Below are positions 17,377 through 26,124 of a DNA stretch of 54,393 nt, one piece after another; within the stretch, counting starts at the first letter, position 1; each line of letters opens with the position of its first letter. The notes under the pieces are model-generated. The model was not told the DNA's origin and did no database searches. It was given only the letters and a program-made list of their open reading frames with translations. Origin of the DNA: an uncultured Bacteroidales bacterium (GTDB lineage Bacteria > Bacteroidota > Bacteroidia > Bacteroidales > WCHB1-69); assembly GCA_905235135.1 (NCBI GenBank), contig CAJOKR010000016.1, positions 1-54,393 on the forward strand, written 5' to 3'. The translations under genes were made by a program, and so were the position numbers.

Positions 17377-18330
17377 CTACCGCACGCGCAGACGTTGGCC
17401 CTCGCGGATGAAGTCGCCACGCAAATGGTTGAGTTTCTTAATCTTCGATACGGAAGTGTGGTATTTGATGGCAATCTTGCCCAGATTGTCACCTTTGCGA
17501 ACCCGGTAGTATTGGGGTGAATTGGCAGGTTTTTGAGTCTGTTGCTGCTGTTGCACTGTCTGCTGGGCCGGATTGGGCACCGAAACTGTGTAACCAGAGA
17601 TAAAGAGCGTGTCGTATTTGAGTTGGAAGTTGTCGAAATCGATGAGGCGATTGGGGTTGATGTCGTTGCCGAGGTAGCGGACCTCGAAGTGGAGGTGCGC
17701 CCCGTAGGAACGGCCGGTATTGCCACCCAATCCGATGATGTCGCCGGCTTTCACCATCTGACCGGGATTGACCAGACGGCGGGAAAGGTGGGCATAGTAA
17801 GTTTCCAAGCCGTTGTCGTGGCGGATGACCACCAGATTGCCGTAGCCACCCGTATTGGCGGTACCCTTGGAGATGCGCACGATGCCGTCCCATGCGGCAG
17901 ACACGGGCGTGCCCTCGGGATACCCGAGATCGACGCCTCGGTGCATCCGGCGATGGCGGTAACCGTAGTTCGAGGTGATGCGGTAGTTGGCCGGATGGTA
18001 GTAGCCCGACAGGTCAATGGTGTCACGCGCCGCCGAACCCTGGTGACGGTAGTGAATCGTCACGATGTCGAAGTTCTGATAGAGGTTGTAACCCGGCATC
18101 CAGTTGAAGTAGGTGAACAGCAGCCCGTTGCCGTGGTCCACGTTGTCGAGGTTGGAGTCATACATCGAATTGATGAGGTTGCCCAAAGAGTCTTCCTCAA
18201 TCACCGCTTCGATGCGAGCGGTATCGTTCACCACGTTGAATTGGATATGGTTTTCCTGCGCCGCCAGCCGCCCGATGAGCAGCATACAGAGCATAGTAAG
18301 GGTAAGGTATTTTCTTTTCGTTATGTTCAT
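17377..18330 (-). CDS. M23 metallopeptidase with C-terminal LysM domain
   Basis: 317 residues. Signal peptide MNITKRKYLTLTMLCMLLIGRLAAQ. The M23 (lysostaphin-type) zinc peptidase domain spans about residues 115-230, with H130 and D134 in HRGVD, H181 in YAHL and H212/H214 in HLHF, the full ligand and catalytic set. A Gln-rich linker leads to a LysM module (about 272-317: YRVRKGDNLGKIAIKYHTSV) that binds peptidoglycan. The role is probably peptidoglycan endopeptidase in wall remodelling. It is the middle gene of a unit: a small lipoprotein stops at 18334, just before this start, and the FG-GAP gene follows directly. Confidence 0.92.
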   Translation of the reverse strand: MNITKRKYLTLTMLCMLLIGRLAAQENHIQFNVVNDTARIEAVIEEDSLGNLINSMYDSNLDNVDHGNGLLFTYFNWMPGYNLYQNFDIVTIHYRHQGSAARDTIDLSGYYHPANYRITSNYGYRHRRMHRGVDLGYPEGTPVSAAWDGIVRISKGTANTGGYGNLVVIRHDNGLETYYAHLSRRLVNPGQMVKAGDIIGLGGNTGRSYGAHLHFEVRYLGNDINPNRLIDFDNFQLKYDTLFISGYTVSVPNPAQQTVQQQQQTQKPANSPQYYRVRKGDNLGKIAIKYHTSVSKIKKLNHLRGDFIREGQRLRVR

Positions 18331-18333
18331 TGC

Positions 18334-18567
18334 TTAGCGTTTGATTTTTTTGCTGTCGTGACTCTTGCGGGTGGAGTGTTTCTTGATGTAGTAAGTGGTG
18401 CTCTGCGAGGTGGTGGAATTCCACTTCGGGGTATGGCGTGTACGCGTCTTTTGGTACTTCGACGCCTTGTGCACCGTGTTTTGTGAAGACTGACACGAAC
18501 AGAACGTAAGCGTCAACGCCGCAACAAACAGAAAGACAACAAATTTCCAATATTTCTTTGTAATCAT
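18334..18567 (-). CDS. Small basic lipoprotein, unknown function
   Basis: 77 residues from ATG 18567 (minus). An N-terminal hydrophobic segment (YWKFVVFLFVAALTLTFCSC) ends in a lipobox-like FCSC. The remainder is short, Ser/Thr/Lys/Arg-rich and without recognisable fold. The ATG at 18567 is chosen over upstream in-frame codons because the promoter box at 18587-18594 lies between them. It leads a unit with the M23/LysM peptidase and the FG-GAP protein. It could assist the peptidase at the envelope, but that is guesswork. Confidence 0.6.
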   Translation of the reverse strand: MITKKYWKFVVFLFVAALTLTFCSCQSSQNTVHKASKYQKTRTRHTPKWNSTTSQSTTYYIKKHSTRKSHDSKKIKR

Positions 18568-18586
18568 TATTCTCAATTTTAAGCGG

Positions 18587-18594
18587 CAAAGATA
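18587..18594 (-). promoter_or_regulatory. -7 promoter box for the lipoprotein-M23-FG-GAP unit
   Basis: Minus-strand TATCTTTG, an exact TAnnTTTG match, 19 bases before the lipoprotein ATG. Confidence 0.65.
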
Positions 18595-18770
18595 CATTTT
18601 TTTAGGATAGGCTCGGAAAGCTTTTTGTTTTTGAATCATAAATATTTGATAATCTGTAAATTATAGATGTTATACAAAATATTTCATTTTCTTAGTAACG
18701 AGATGTCGCTTTAGGGCTACTAATCAAATAAAGAAAAAGATTAAAAATACAAATGCTCAATAAAAAAATG

Positions 18771-18778
18771 TATCTTTG
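18771..18778 (+). promoter_or_regulatory. -7 promoter box for the secreted-protein pair
   Basis: TATCTTTG, an exact TAnnTTTG match, 25 bases before ATG 18804. With the box at 18587-18594 it makes the 18568-18803 spacer a divergent promoter region; nothing else was seen there. Confidence 0.65.
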
Positions 18779-18803
18779 CCGCAATAAATTAGATTACAAT
18801 ATT

Positions 18804-21575
18804 ATGCATTTATATCTAAATTCAAATTCGGAAAACAACATTAGGAAGCTGTTATTCAGCCTCTTGATGTTCATTTTATGCTCCGTTCCTCTATCGGCGC
18901 AGATCGACAACATCTTCTGGTTCGCCGCACCGGACATTTCCCCCAACCATGCGCACAATCCTATCACTTTCTGTTTCACATCGTTCAGTACCCCAGCCAC
19001 GGTAACAATCTCACAGCCAGCCAATCCGGCCTATACCCCTGTGACCATCAACCTCAATCCCTACAGCTACTATGCCCTCGATGTCACCAGCATGGAGAGC
19101 ACCGTCTCCACCGCGCCGGTGAACACTGTCTGCAACTACGGTTTCAAGATTGTCTCCACCGCCAACATCACCACCTACTACCAGCTCGGCGCCAACAACA
19201 GCGAGATTTACACGCTGAAGGGCCGTAACGCTTTGGGCACCGACTTTACCGTGCCGATGCAGAACTATCTGCTGGACGGTCCTCCGACGGATGCGAAGAA
19301 CAGCATCGAGATTATCGCCACCGAGAACAACACCACGGTGACCATCATCCCGTCGCAAGCGTTGGAGGGCGGCATTGCGGCCGGCACTCCCATCACCATC
19401 ACCCTCAACGCCGGGCAGTCGTACTGCATCAAATCGGCCAGCCAGTCGGCCGCCGGCCACCTCACCAACACACGCATCACCTCCGACAAGCCCATCGCGG
19501 TGAATTCCACCGACGACCCCGTGGCCAGCAACCAAGTGTCGGGCTACTCCGGCCAGGACCTCGTCGCCGAGCAACTCGTGCCCGACGAGTATGCGGGCGA
19601 CTTTTTCATCGCCATGTACAACAACCGCCTGTTCGAAAACATCAGCATCATCCCTATACAGGACAGCACCAATATCTATATCAACGGAAGCACCACCCCG
19701 ACGGCAACGCTCAACCAAGGGCAAAGCTACACCTACCTGCCGAGCAACTCTCCGACCATCGCCACGATGGTCACCTCCAACAAGCCGATTCACGTGTTCC
19801 AGACCACAGGATCTGACGGTGAGGCCGGCGGCACGCAGCTTCCCGCATTGGGCTGCACCGGTTCCATGGAGGTCGTCTATGCACGTCCCTCCTACTCCAC
19901 CCATCTGCGTCTCTCCATCGTGGTGCCCACCGCCTACGTCAACGGTTTCACCATGACCGTCGGCAACAACAACGTGCCCGTGCCGGCCTCCTACTTCACC
20001 ACCCTGCCCTACAATCCCTCGTGGTCGTACTGCTACCGCGACTTCGCCTCCTCGGTGCCGACCCAGCAGGTGATGATCCTGCAGAATTCCATCGGTCCGT
20101 TCCACCTCGGCATTCTCGATTACTTCTCCGGCATGTCGTCGTCGCTGGGCTACTTCAGCGACTACAGCAGTGTGGGCCGCATCGACGTCTATATGAAGGA
20201 GCTCTACTGCCTCCACGACACCGTGCAATTCAACTATCTGACCGAAAATATTGACACCGTGCATCTTGTCACGCCTACGGGCGACACGCTCACGGAGGCA
20301 CCTTACGTCATCACCGACCTCACGCTGGCCGACACAGGCTGGTATTTCCTACTGGCACACAGCGAGATAGGTTGCGAAGACACGTGGGTAAAGGACAGCA
20401 TCAACATCCAGTTGGTGAACTCCTACAAGCCCGACCTCGGTCCTGACATCTACCTCCGCACCGGCGAGGTGGCCGTACTTCACGCCAACTACGCCGCCGA
20501 CGGGGTGGAATACAACTGGAACACCGGTGACACGGGCGACTCCATCGAGGTTATCACATCCGGACCCTATATCCTCAATGTCTCCCTCGATGACCCCGAC
20601 GCCACCTTCACCTGCGAGAGTTCCGACACCGTACAGGTGACTTTCTACCCACTGCCGCACGCCGATTTGGAGGCTGACATCACCGCCGGATGCACCCCAC
20701 TCTCCATCCATTTCACCGACATTTCAACACCCGAAGTGGACAGTCTGACCACCGAATGGATTGTTTTCGACGAAAACATGAACATCGTTGACTATTCCAG
20801 CGAGGACAATCCCGTGTTCGATTTCAACGATGCGGGTTCATACTCCGTGAAATTAGTCATTACCACTCCAGAAGGTTGTAAAGATTCCATCACCAAATGG
20901 AATTACATCACCACGGCCGCGCAACCGACCATAGACTTCATCGCCACACCCGAAATCTCCATGCTGAGCGATAACGGCGGCAACGTCGATTTCACCGCGT
21001 TTCTGTCTGAGAACGTGGCAGGCAACCCGACCAACAACTTGGTTTGGGACTTCGGTGACGGCGAGACGCAAGAGGGTGCGGAGACTTCGGTTTCGCACGT
21101 CTATACGGACTGGAACGACTACATCGTGACGCTGACCCTCGTGACGGGCGGCGGCTGCGGCGATACGATAAGCCACACTGTGGTCATTGAGGATGACCTC
21201 ATTTTCCCGAACGTCATCACGCCCAACGGCGACGGAATCAACGACGTGTGGGCCATCGAGAACCTCAACACCGACATCAACCCGGAGGATCCCGACGAGT
21301 ATCGCCACAACGAGCTGCGAATCAGCGACCGCTACGGCAAGGTGGTGTTCCACGTCAAGAACTACGACACCTACGCCAAAAACGGGCAGATTTTCAAAGG
21401 AACGAACCCGTTCGGCGGCGAAAACCTTCCAGTGGCATGGGTCGATTACCATTATACGTTAGTCTGCGTAATCTTTAACCAACATCATTTTTCAACAGAT
21501 GAACAAGAAACTTCTCCTTTTATTCTTCCTATTAGGAGCGTTACCGCTTTGGACACACGCACAACAAGATACTGA
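18804..21575 (+). CDS. Secreted IgGFc-binding-like/PKD protein with T9SS type B (CHU_C-like) tail, 3' end probably frameshifted
   Basis: About 923 residues from ATG 18804; an earlier in-frame ATG lies before the promoter box. Signal region LLFSLLMFILCSVPLSAQ. Residues about 30-450 resemble the IgGFc-binding N-terminal domain of bacterial surface proteins (FWFAAPDIS, VTIIPSQ, LVAEQLVPDEYAG). Two PKD-like domains follow, the second with LVWDFGDGETQEGAETSVSH. The tail is a CHU_C/gliding-motility-type sorting domain: FPNVITPNGDGINDVW, then LRISDRYGKVVF. The expected ending is lost in this frame near 21425-21440. In the +1 frame the sequence ends GSITIIR then TAG at 21460-21462, the usual finish of such tails. 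Read as drawn, the frame overlaps the next gene by 77 bases. It is probably exported by T9SS. Confidence 0.8.
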   Translation: MHLYLNSNSENNIRKLLFSLLMFILCSVPLSAQIDNIFWFAAPDISPNHAHNPITFCFTSFSTPATVTISQPANPAYTPVTINLNPYSYYALDVTSMESTVSTAPVNTVCNYGFKIVSTANITTYYQLGANNSEIYTLKGRNALGTDFTVPMQNYLLDGPPTDAKNSIEIIATENNTTVTIIPSQALEGGIAAGTPITITLNAGQSYCIKSASQSAAGHLTNTRITSDKPIAVNSTDDPVASNQVSGYSGQDLVAEQLVPDEYAGDFFIAMYNNRLFENISIIPIQDSTNIYINGSTTPTATLNQGQSYTYLPSNSPTIATMVTSNKPIHVFQTTGSDGEAGGTQLPALGCTGSMEVVYARPSYSTHLRLSIVVPTAYVNGFTMTVGNNNVPVPASYFTTLPYNPSWSYCYRDFASSVPTQQVMILQNSIGPFHLGILDYFSGMSSSLGYFSDYSSVGRIDVYMKELYCLHDTVQFNYLTENIDTVHLVTPTGDTLTEAPYVITDLTLADTGWYFLLAHSEIGCEDTWVKDSINIQLVNSYKPDLGPDIYLRTGEVAVLHANYAADGVEYNWNTGDTGDSIEVITSGPYILNVSLDDPDATFTCESSDTVQVTFYPLPHADLEADITAGCTPLSIHFTDISTPEVDSLTTEWIVFDENMNIVDYSSEDNPVFDFNDAGSYSVKLVITTPEGCKDSITKWNYITTAAQPTIDFIATPEISMLSDNGGNVDFTAFLSENVAGNPTNNLVWDFGDGETQEGAETSVSHVYTDWNDYIVTLTLVTGGGCGDTISHTVVIEDDLIFPNVITPNGDGINDVWAIENLNTDINPEDPDEYRHNELRISDRYGKVVFHVKNYDTYAKNGQIFKGTNPFGGENLPVAWVDYHYTLVCVIFNQHHFSTDEQETSPFILPIRSVTALDTRTTRY

Positions 21576-24500
21576 CAGCTGTTACACGCCATTGGGTGTC
21601 ACCGTGACAAACATAACACCCTATTCCGCCGAGATTGCCTGGACCGAGGCGAGTGATGCCACACATTGGAGCATCGAATATGGAGTGGGCAGTTTCACGC
21701 AGGGCACCGGTACGCTGGCTCTCACCGACAGCAATTCTTTCACGCTGACAGGACTGTTAGCCAATCACACCTACAACGTATATGTACGCAGCGACTGCGA
21801 CACAGACAACCACAGCGAGTGGACGAACGCCTATACTTTCAGCACGCCGTGTTACGAAATCGATCATTTCCCGTTTACCGAGAACTTCAACGCAAAAGGA
21901 ACTGGCAACGGAATCCACGACCTCCCCGAATGCTGGGGACGGCTGAACAGCCAATCCGTTGAAATACAATTCAGCGCACCATCTTCAGGCAGACTCTGTT
22001 TCATATACTACCCAGGCATTGCTGTCTCGCCGAGGATTGCCGACTTCGACACAAACGGTAACCCTATAGACATTCGCTATCTCAAGCTGGATCTGGATGT
22101 CAGCTACTATGACGAGACAAATCACCTTACCGTGGGTGTGTTGACGGATCCCAATGACGCAAACACCTTTCAAGTTGTAAAGGAAATCAACGTTGGATAC
22201 ACGTTTTCGAGCTACTTACTGCATGACGAGGTCTTCTTTCATTCTTATACCGGCGACGGCCGCTACATTGCCATCAAGAACCAGAGCGGTTCCTACGCAA
22301 GTGCCGACAACTTTGTTCTTTCCCAATACAACTACGACTGTGCTCCGCCCGACAATTTGGGTTTCGAACAGATCAGTAGCGGTTCCGCATTGGTCACATG
22401 GCAGGCTGGCCAAGTCGGCGATGTCCAAGAATACACTTTGCAATTCAGGGAACAAGGCGACAGCACCTGGGTCACCCACGACCATCTGACCAACACTTCG
22501 TTTTTCTTGACAGGCCTGACTCCCCGCACATGGTACGACGTGCGCGTGAAAACACGCTGCTCGGACAGCTTGTATGGAGATTGGGCCACTTCCTCTTTCC
22601 ATACAGAGTGTTTTTCGGGCGGTTACGTGACAATCGGAAACAGCTCGAACCACGGCATTTACATACCTAATTGGGATTACAGTGTCACCCGCCAACTCTA
22701 TTATCCCAATGATTTTGGAGGCCCTGGGCACATCTACTCCGCTTCGTTCCGGGTTTTTCAACCCACGACACCCCAACGCGCTTGGAAACTATTCCTTCAA
22801 TACACCAATCAAAGTGATTTCTACTTTGGGGGCGCACCGTTTGACAACCTTCCGTACACTCAAGTCTTTGCAGGTCCTGTGGACTTTCACGACGGCTGGA
22901 TCACCATCTACTTCGATACCCCGTTCTACTACAACGGCACTTCCAACTTAGTGCTCACCATACAGGACACCACCGGCTTTTCGGCAGCTTCCGCCAATCA
23001 ATTCTACTATAGTTTTTGCAGCCATCTCTCGAACGCGACAGGACATGCATATACCCCTGATGCTCAATTCAACTCCGATGACTGGATGTGGGGCCAAGAC
23101 CGTCTCAACGTGATTTTCCAAACGGACTGCGACAGTTCCGTCACCTGCGGCGCTCCGAACCTGCTGGTGGACAGCGTCGGCGGAAACGGAGCCCGCCTGA
23201 TTTGGGCGGCCGGATACCAAGAAAGCCAATGGGAGTTGGAATACAAGAAGACGTCTGACACGGTTTGGACAACTTACAACAACCCGACGGGCTTCCAAGT
23301 CGCCCTGACCGGACTGCAGCTGAACACATCCTACGTGGTTCGTATGCGGTCAATTTGTGATACTGGGAACTATAGCAATTGGACTTCGATCTCCTTCACT
23401 ACGGGATGCGGCAATATAGAGGTTCTACCCTACTCTGTGGATTTCGAAAGCAATATAACCAACAATTTCGTGGAATGTTGGCAACGTTTGGGGCAGGTCT
23501 CCGTTGTCAATTACAACAGTGTCACTGGCACTACCAACAACCACAGTCTCAATTTGCTCCACAATCCAGCCAACACATCGTACGCCTTGGCCGTGCTGCC
23601 CCGACTCAGCGACAACTTTACAATGTCCAACCTCGCCGTCACCCTGAACACACAGTGTAACAACAACGGGCTATTTGAGGTCGGCGTGATGACCGACCCG
23701 GCTGACACGGGGTCCTTTGTTTCAGTCAGCGGATGGCAGCCTGCCTGGGGATGGACAGAATATTTCGTGCCTCTCACATCCTACACTGGCAGTGGGAAAT
23801 ACATCGCCTTGCGTATGCGCTCGACCTCCAGTTCAACTGTCCAGCTCAATGTGGACGATTTAGTGGTGGATGTGATGCCCTTCTGCCCGAGACCCGCTGA
23901 CCTGGCCGTTACAAGCATTTTAACCCAATCGGCCACGCTCCAATGGTCAACGTACTCATCCTCCGCCACCAGCTGGCATGTTGAATACGGTCCAATGGAT
24001 TTCACTTTGGGAACCGGAACTTCGCTTACCGTCACCGACAGTAGCGTAACGTTGTCGGGTCTTAACCCCGCCACCGCCTATACCTGCTGCGTCCGCGCCG
24101 ATTGCGGCAGCGAACTCAGTGCCTGGCAATGCATTTCGTTCTCCACCGACTGCGATCTGACAATTCCGCCCTATTTCGAGAATTTCGAAACTGTCACGGG
24201 CACATTTCCCGACTGTTGGTCACAACAATTCGATACCGGCAGCGTCGAATGGACTGTCGTAAACCCAACTTCCAATCCCACTGGGGCCCATGGCGGCGTC
24301 AAAGCCATCTGCATAAAAAACAACAGCTACACCAGTTTTATCACCACGTTAGTGAGCCCCACACTGAACCTTCAGAGCCTCAACAACGCTACCCTCCGTT
24401 TCTGGCACGTGCAGAAGAAGTGGGTCAACGACCAAGACACGTTGGCCATCCTTTACCGCGCCACTCCTTCCGACGAGTGGACGTTGCTGGCCTCCTACAA

Positions 24501-25167
24501 TCAGGACATCCCGTCATGGACCTTGGATTCCGTGCTGCTGCCCAACCTCACCAGCACCTACCAGGTGGCTTTCCAGGGCACTGTCCGATACGGATACGGA
24601 ATCTACCTTGACGACATCAGCATCACCGGGGAGATGATACCGGACACCTGCGCGCCTGCCGCCGACCTCACTGTCACCGACATCGGCAACCACGACCTCA
24701 CGTTGAGCTGGACTCCCGACGGAGAAGCGGACCACTGGACCGTCTTTTATCGGGAAACGGGTGCAAACGCTTGGGATTCCGTCACGGTGAGCGCCCCGCC
24801 CGTCACAATCAGCGAGCTCCAAGGGGTAACCGAATACAAAGTTTTCGTGAGAACCTATTGCGAAGACGGAGTGCCGACTTCCACGGACACGATAACGGTT
24901 TCCACCACGAATATCGGCATTGCCGGATATGACAACAGCATCACTCTGCTGCCCAACCCCACCACCGGCCTGCTGACGGTCACCTCGCCGCAAGACCTCA
25001 TCACCCGGGTCGAGATCTGCGACTTCGCCGGACGGGCTGTAGTATCATCTCCTGTAGAAAAAGGAAACGCCGTCAGAATGGACGTTTCCGAGCTTCCTGA
25101 CGGCGTCTATATCGTAAAAATCTATACTGAGACAAGCTTTGCTGTCTGCAAACTGGTAAAAAAGTAG
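21499..25167 (+). CDS. Secreted fibronectin type III multi-domain protein with T9SS type A sorting tail
   Basis: 1,222 residues. Signal peptide MNKKLLLLFFLLGALPLWTHAQ. At least five fibronectin III-like modules are seen, each with a strand like AEIAWTEASDATHWSIEYG and a late L-x-P/N-x-T-x-Y-x-V-x-V/M-R motif (LLANHTYNVYVRSDC, LTPRTWYDVRVKTRC, LQLNTSYVVRMRSIC, LNPATAYTCCVRADC, LQGVTEYKVFVRTYC). They alternate with jelly-roll 'choice-of-anchor' type segments (PFTENFNAKG, PYSVDFESN, PYFENFETVTG). The C-terminus carries a type A sorting domain: ITLLPNPTTGLLTVTS, ICDFAGRAV, LPDGVYIVKIYT. It is probably a surface adhesin. It likely shares a transcript with the upstream secreted gene: the +1-frame stop at 21462 leaves a 36-base gap. 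Confidence 0.85.
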   Translation: MNKKLLLLFFLLGALPLWTHAQQDTDSCYTPLGVTVTNITPYSAEIAWTEASDATHWSIEYGVGSFTQGTGTLALTDSNSFTLTGLLANHTYNVYVRSDCDTDNHSEWTNAYTFSTPCYEIDHFPFTENFNAKGTGNGIHDLPECWGRLNSQSVEIQFSAPSSGRLCFIYYPGIAVSPRIADFDTNGNPIDIRYLKLDLDVSYYDETNHLTVGVLTDPNDANTFQVVKEINVGYTFSSYLLHDEVFFHSYTGDGRYIAIKNQSGSYASADNFVLSQYNYDCAPPDNLGFEQISSGSALVTWQAGQVGDVQEYTLQFREQGDSTWVTHDHLTNTSFFLTGLTPRTWYDVRVKTRCSDSLYGDWATSSFHTECFSGGYVTIGNSSNHGIYIPNWDYSVTRQLYYPNDFGGPGHIYSASFRVFQPTTPQRAWKLFLQYTNQSDFYFGGAPFDNLPYTQVFAGPVDFHDGWITIYFDTPFYYNGTSNLVLTIQDTTGFSAASANQFYYSFCSHLSNATGHAYTPDAQFNSDDWMWGQDRLNVIFQTDCDSSVTCGAPNLLVDSVGGNGARLIWAAGYQESQWELEYKKTSDTVWTTYNNPTGFQVALTGLQLNTSYVVRMRSICDTGNYSNWTSISFTTGCGNIEVLPYSVDFESNITNNFVECWQRLGQVSVVNYNSVTGTTNNHSLNLLHNPANTSYALAVLPRLSDNFTMSNLAVTLNTQCNNNGLFEVGVMTDPADTGSFVSVSGWQPAWGWTEYFVPLTSYTGSGKYIALRMRSTSSSTVQLNVDDLVVDVMPFCPRPADLAVTSILTQSATLQWSTYSSSATSWHVEYGPMDFTLGTGTSLTVTDSSVTLSGLNPATAYTCCVRADCGSELSAWQCISFSTDCDLTIPPYFENFETVTGTFPDCWSQQFDTGSVEWTVVNPTSNPTGAHGGVKAICIKNNSYTSFITTLVSPTLNLQSLNNATLRFWHVQKKWVNDQDTLAILYRATPSDEWTLLASYNQDIPSWTLDSVLLPNLTSTYQVAFQGTVRYGYGIYLDDISITGEMIPDTCAPAADLTVTDIGNHDLTLSWTPDGEADHWTVFYRETGANAWDSVTVSAPPVTISELQGVTEYKVFVRTYCEDGVPTSTDTITVSTTNIGIAGYDNSITLLPNPTTGLLTVTSPQDLITRVEICDFAGRAVVSSPVEKGNAVRMDVSELPDGVYIVKIYTETSFAVCKLVKK

Positions 25168-25173
25168 GTTCTA

Positions 25174-26112
25174 TTACCGCAGCTCCGCGTGTTGTTTCAC
25201 GCGCTTCTTGTCCTTGAACCAGAGGCCGTAAACTTCACTTACATTGCCGGCGGTAATGAATGCCTTAATTTCTTGTTTTCCAATAAATTCCATCAGTTTG
25301 GAGAACTCGTCCTTAGTGAGAAGGGTCTCCAGCTCGATGGATTTTTCGTTGGTGTAGCCGCCGATGACCTCATACAGCGTGCAACCGCGCACCAGCTCGT
25401 CGATGATGTAGCGGCGGATGCGGTCGTAGTCCTTGGAGACGATGCAGACACGCTTGCGGTTGTTGAGGTTGGCGGTGAAGTAATCGACCACCAAACCGTT
25501 GATCCACGTACCGATGAGGCCGATGACAACCATGCGGAACGGGTTGATGGCGAAAGCGGTACAGCAGATACATGCACCCGCGACCGTAACCGATTTACCG
25601 ATGTCGAAGTGCAGGTACTTGTTGACGATTTTAGCCAAGATGTCCAAACCTCCCGTGGAGGCGTTGATGGAGAAAAGGACCGCCTGCGCCGCGCTGAGCA
25701 ACAGCACAAAACAGCAAAGGTCGAACCATATGTCGCCCATCACGGACGTGGAACCTTCCTCCAAGAACATCGTGTAGGGCACATACTTTTCGAGCAAAGC
25801 CATCAGCGGTCCCAGAATCAGGGCCGTATAGACTGTCTTGATACCGAACTCCTTGCCAATCAGGAAGTAAGCCAGCACCAACAGGATGGCATTGACCACC
25901 AGAATGACGGTGGAAACCGGCAGCGCGACCCCGAACAATTGTTCGGAGACCCCGCTGATCACGATGGACAAACCGGAAATGGTACCGATGATAAGCTTGC
26001 TCGGCACCAGGAAATAATAGACCGCGATGGCCGTGAACAGCATACCCACGGTCATAATCAGAAGCTCCACCCAGAACTTCTTGGATTTCAACACATTGAG
26101 GATTATTTCCAT
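25174..26112 (-). CDS. YitT family membrane protein with DUF2179 domain
   Basis: 312 residues. Five or six hydrophobic segments occupy the first 210 residues (LIMTVGMLFTAIAVYYFLV, VILVVNAILLVLAYFLI, LCCFVLLLSAAQAVLF, VVIGLIGTWINGLVVDYF), with the family motif NASTGGLDILAKI in the middle. A soluble C-terminal DUF2179 domain (about 222-300) follows, with SKDYDRIRRYIIDELVRGCT and TKDEFSKLMEFI. The family is common in Firmicutes and Bacteroidetes; transport is suspected but not shown. It is the last of three closely spaced genes, asnS-rpoN-yitT, with 12 bases after rpoN. Its 3' end is only 6 bases from the convergent fibronectin gene, leaving no room for a separate terminator. Confidence 0.9.
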   Translation of the reverse strand: MEIILNVLKSKKFWVELLIMTVGMLFTAIAVYYFLVPSKLIIGTISGLSIVISGVSEQLFGVALPVSTVILVVNAILLVLAYFLIGKEFGIKTVYTALILGPLMALLEKYVPYTMFLEEGSTSVMGDIWFDLCCFVLLLSAAQAVLFSINASTGGLDILAKIVNKYLHFDIGKSVTVAGACICCTAFAINPFRMVVIGLIGTWINGLVVDYFTANLNNRKRVCIVSKDYDRIRRYIIDELVRGCTLYEVIGGYTNEKSIELETLLTKDEFSKLMEFIGKQEIKAFITAGNVSEVYGLWFKDKKRVKQHAELR

Positions 26113-26124
26113 AACTCTTTTAAT

